Positions 52,836 to 64,000 of a stretch of DNA of 64,000 bases are shown one piece after another. The position numbers were made by a program, and so were the translations under genes. The notes beneath the pieces are model-generated. The model had not been told where the DNA came from and ran no database searches. It worked only from the letters and a program-made list of their open reading frames with translations. Positions within the stretch are counted from its first letter, which is position 1. Each line of letters starts with the position of its first letter. This DNA comes from Apostichopus japonicus (lineage: Eukaryota > Echinodermata > Holothuroidea > Aspidochirotida > Stichopodidae), in assembly GCF_037975245.1 (NCBI RefSeq), contig NC_092580.1, forward strand, positions 21,006,501-21,070,500, read 5' to 3'.

Positions 52836-53075
52836 CCTATATGATCTAAAAATGATGAAAATTTCGAAATATATACCCAAAACGTTGAAATTGTCAGCAC
52901 ACATCCCACTGAGCACATGTGTTATTTATAATCATTCCATTACGATTGTGTTTTTGTTACAGGAAAAGAACAAAACAAGAATGGAGCTCAAAAGATGAAA
53001 AAATACATTAAAACGGGCATGGTTCATCAACGTAATAATGTGCTAGATATATAAAAACAAACGTTTATACATGTT

Positions 53076-53109
<34 letters not shown>

Positions 53110-54720
53110 TAATAATAATAATAATAACAATAATATACAAGAAGAAAAGTAATAATAGGTATAACAACAAATTGTACTACCTGAGTTCTTTTGATACATA
53201 ACACATCGTCCTATAGCGTGCTAATCTCAAGGTCGAATCTTCGCCCAATACGGCCTGTTTTGAAAACTATATCAAATTTCGATGGCCTGAAGTTTCGATT
53301 ATGGCAGGATCTTCCGAAGGTCCCTATTAAAGATTCGAACGTCAGACCCTCTAACTTCTACATATTTGCCTCCACGGGCTTTTACTATACAGTATAGATC
53401 AACAAATCGTTATAACTGTTTTTCTACCTTTGTTTTGAGAAATGTGAGAAATCGTAACGTGAGAAATCACTACTTTTTACCCTCGTCCAACACCACCACC
53501 CCCCACCCAATACACCGCTCATAGAATAGCTCAGAGTATATCACACAACCTCCATATCTGGCTTCCTTCGCCGACCTCAAATCTTAAAGACCCCATACCG
53601 CAATCTTTCGATAAATTTGTTTAAAAGTGAAAGTAATAAAGAAAGAACAAATAAAGAAGGAAGGAAAAACTGCTACTTTTAGTCACGAAATAGATCTATC
53701 TATATAAAATATTTGATTTTCGATATCACGTGACGAAAGACTTATAATTTCTTCTCAGTGTGGGGCAGGATTGTTTGGGGGACATTCGCCGGCCACAATT
53801 GGTAGATAATTGTTTATATTCAAAGAAGAACGAAAAGGAATGAAAAGAAAAGAAGAGAAGGGTATAAATAGTTTCACGCATATTTTACATAATTTAGTTT
53901 GATATAAGAGAAGACCCTTGATATACTTAACATCTACACAAAAAATAGTACGAACCGGGCTTATAAGAACAATTATTATTTGTAACGCCTTGAATGGTTT
54001 CTATGATATGATGTGATATTAGGCTGCATGGGGGCCTACACACATATACACCGTCTTCCTAAATCAACAATGTTTTATAGATTGTGAAATATCTGTTATA
54101 TTTATTCTATTGTGTTTTATGTTAGGGGTTCCTTTTCTTATCATACTGGAATGTGCGGAAGCTTTAACAATGATTTATTGTGTTCGTTAAAGCATTTGTC
54201 TTCATTCAAGTGAGTTTTACTACAGATGTGAACTTGTTGCAAACCTTCACAAAATGAAACTCTTATCTCTTTCGTCAGTTTTTGCGGCAAAGGTTTATAG
54301 TAGTAAATTTTTAGAGACTAAACTCACGTTTTCTCTTTAGGATTAGACGTGATGTAGCAGAAAAGATGCCATAGATACTTCAGGAATGTAAAACACGAAG
54401 CGTGTAGCGGCAGTGCTGTTAGTAACGTTACTTTTTCGCGTAACAGGTATACAGGCTCGAAGGAGAGATGCGACGAGTAACACTAACTTTAATTTTTAAA
54501 GGTCGAGTCGAGCAATTTACCAGTGGCCGATTTCCTGACACTCAGTCATTATATCGATGGGCAAAATGTTCTTTATTCGCATCGCTTCACTTTTGAAATT
54601 TGGTTATTCGTTAGTTATAACTCATTACAACTCTGGCCTTATGTTTGTTTGTTTTTATTGTTGTTGTCACAAAGTAGTTGTACTCTGCTTGTGAATGTGT
54701 GTTCTTCATCAGCAAACCGA
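52836..54720. other. Intergenic between the two convergent genes
   Basis: Contains the AAT microsatellite. Around 53215-53360 there are short tRNA-like B-box fragments (AAGGTCGAATCTTCG on the plus strand, ACGTTCGAATCTTT on the minus strand) that may be SINE debris. Confidence 0.5.
53078..53143 (+). repeat. (AAT)n microsatellite
   Basis: About 20 AAT units with a few changes. Confidence 0.9.
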
Positions 54721-54723
54721 TGA

Positions 54724-55053
54724 TGTGGCCAGGTGGATAAAGGCGGTGGCATTTGAAGCAGTGAGGCTTAGCAATCGAGAGGTTCCGGGTTCGATACCCG
54801 GCCGGGTCATAGTAAGGTGGGTTTTTCATCCCAAGAACAATCTACGGTTTTCCCATTTGAAATGACTTTTCTAAAATTGAAAAGATTCCAAATTTGAGTT
54901 AAACTGTTGAATTGGAAGCCACCCGACTTGTGAGTTGTAATCCATAAGCCCTTGCGGGCCACATTTGTGGTCGCTTAAGCGTCGTAAAAAAATAACTGCT
55001 GATTATTATTATATTATTATTATTGTTTTGTTATTATTATTATTGTTATTATA
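54724..55053 (+). mobile_element. tRNA-derived SINE with TTA tail
   Basis: Box A-like TGGCCAGGTGGATAAAGGC, box B GGTTCGATACC inside CCGGGTTCGATACCCGG, a body with GCCCTTGCGGGCCAC and a (TTA)n tail from about 54998. The body and tail differ from the TA-tailed SINEs, so this is another family. Confidence 0.7.
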
Positions 55054-55385
55054 TAATGAAACGCTAGTCAGTATGTCCTGCATGTATATGATGACACATA
55101 TGTGTCGAGGGAGATCTTCGATTTTAAATCATCATTATTTTTGATAATGTTTTTTTGAAAACCAACGTGTGCAAAGACTTCTTGCAGTCGAATCCATACA
55201 TGATCCGTGTTGATGTATAAAAAGCCCGAATTTATAGGTTTTCAGAGATGTTACGCACTTTGTCATTTATACAAAGGACGTACAGATTCTCGCGTATAAC
55301 TCTTAATTCTGGTCAGTGTGTTTGGCCTGCCCGCTATGTTCAATTGTGAGTGTTCCTTTCAGCGTTACCTATAACTCAACGGTTT

Positions 55386-55446
55386 TGACGATATACCGTA
55401 TATGCTGACGATATACCGTATATGCTGACGATATACCGTATATGCT
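55386..55446 (+). repeat. 20-bp tandem repeat, three copies
   Basis: GACGATATACCGTATATGCT occurs three times in a row with no differences. Confidence 0.95.
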
Positions 55447-55613
55447 GGTTGTGCGCGTTATGGTTGTATACTTCTTTTACCCGTCAACATATTTTTCTTG
55501 TCGTTAATTCGGTAGTATGCAAACCATCATACATAAAAATACATACTCAATAGAACCGAGGTAGATCCATAAAGTTCAAGCCTTCGTCCGCGTGCTATCA
55601 ATTTCCCCTGAAA

Positions 55614-63120
<7,507 letters not shown>

Positions 63121-64000
63121 CTATTGTGTTTCTCTTTTAGGCGTCAAAAAAGTTGGTCCCTTATGTTTTCTTAGTACCTCTCCTTAAAATCGATCGCTTG
63201 AGGACAACACCATATATAATGGTTATATTGACTAAGCAAAAAAAAAAGAGTGACAAAAGGGTGAGAAATTGTTTAAGCTCATCACGAAATATCAACATCA
63301 GGCTCGGTCCAGAATACTACGATGATTTCGAGGTAGTTATATGATCATATGGTATACTCATTGATGTGTACGAGAAATAAGTTTTATCATTTAGAAGCGC
63401 CCTCCTGTATGATTAACACAGCCAAGAGAGATAGAGAGGTGGAAGGGGGGAGGACGGGGAGGAAGGGGACGAGGAGGGGAGTATAGAGAGGGGTTTACCA
63501 AAGAAACGTTCAAGATCTCATTAAGTGGATAAGAAGAACTGTTTCCAAGGTTTGTTCCTACTGTTTACATATATCGGTCCTCCCAAACCTTCCAATCCTT
63601 CTTGTCCCCGTAAGGTGGTGCTGGCGGGTGGGGGGATGTAAGACGTTTATAGAGGGCGTACACCACTATCATACACTGATTCGAGACTCCATGTACAACA
63701 GTGGTCACTCTGATCTAAGTCGCGATTCAACGATTAATTTAGGAATTTGGCCCTGACGTAGTTGAAGCGGACTCCCGCATAGAGGGATCTGAGGGGTCTC
63801 CATCCCTCCCCCACCCCCGGAAAAAATTATGCATGAAATGGTGCATCCTGAGGCATATCAAAAGTATAAATAATTAAATCTATATAAAGTTCTACACGCA
63901 AGGTTGTGCTAATAGCTTATACGGTTAATTTTTCGTGTGGGTTTCAAAAGGGATATACCCCCCTCGACACCCCCCCCCCTCCCATCACCTCGCATGAACA
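63121..64000. other. Window end, no feature recognised
   Basis: The start of the HNMT-like gene was expected here or beyond the window, but I could not find an initiating exon. It contains the polypurine tract at 63430. Confidence 0.5.
63430..63492 (+). repeat. Polypurine tract
   Basis: Almost pure G/A for about 60 bp. Such mirror-like purine tracts can form triplex DNA; no gene signal was seen here. Confidence 0.85.

Noticed and set aside
54724-54810. Possible functional tRNA gene with CCGGGTTCGATACCCGG
   Set aside because: The T-arm is good, but the acceptor stem and D-arm do not fold well, and a SINE body and TTA tail follow.

Overview
This is a 64 kb stretch of AT-rich, repeat-dense nuclear DNA from an animal, most probably an invertebrate deuterostome. 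An echinoderm, perhaps a sea cucumber, is my best guess. That guess rests on a full sulfonylurea-receptor-type ABCC gene cut by about 30 short introns, a neighbouring histamine-N-methyltransferase-like gene, tRNA-derived SINEs with TA or TTA tails, hAT-like elements, and very many poly-G/C and TA tracts. Nothing here looks bacterial or organellar.

Layout. Positions 1-23,275 are intergenic. I find no convincing protein gene there, but there are several mobile elements: a hAT-like element (7027-8405) with a second, related hAT-like element (7689-8092) nested inside it, each with an intact 8-bp target duplication; a MITE (21065-21355) that carries a degenerate TTAGGG array; a decayed LINE 3' end (22130-22705, minus strand); tRNA-type SINEs; and copies of a dispersed repeat family. 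Positions 23,276-50,288 (plus strand) hold one complete ABCC8/ABCC9 (SUR)-like transporter gene. I could assemble 31 coding exons with GT-AG borders and a continuous reading frame of 1602 residues. Its introns contain two minisatellites, a pure (GAT)67 tract, a SINE, an L2-type LINE tail, and palindromic MITE-like elements. Positions 50,289-55,613 are intergenic, with a three-copy degenerate tandem repeat and a SINE. Positions 55,614-63,120 (minus strand) hold the 3' part of an HNMT-like small-molecule methyltransferase gene. Its last three exons are clear and a further 5' exon is likely. The exon for the glycine-rich SAM loop and the start codon were not found. The remainder to 64,000 shows no feature apart from a polypurine tract.

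Function. The two genes converge (plus and minus strands, 3' ends about 5.3 kb apart), and nothing in the sequence suggests that they work together. The ABCC protein has the TMD0-L0-TMD1-NBD1-TMD2-NBD2 plan of SUR subunits of KATP channels, one degenerate and one complete ATP site, and no RKR signal in the stretch where SUR1 has its ER-retention motif. No Kir6 gene is present. The HNMT-like protein has changed two of the residues that contact histamine in the human enzyme, so its substrate may differ. I did not find a clearly new multi-gene system. The most interesting items are the nested hAT insertions, the telomere-repeat MITE and the divergent features of the two genes.
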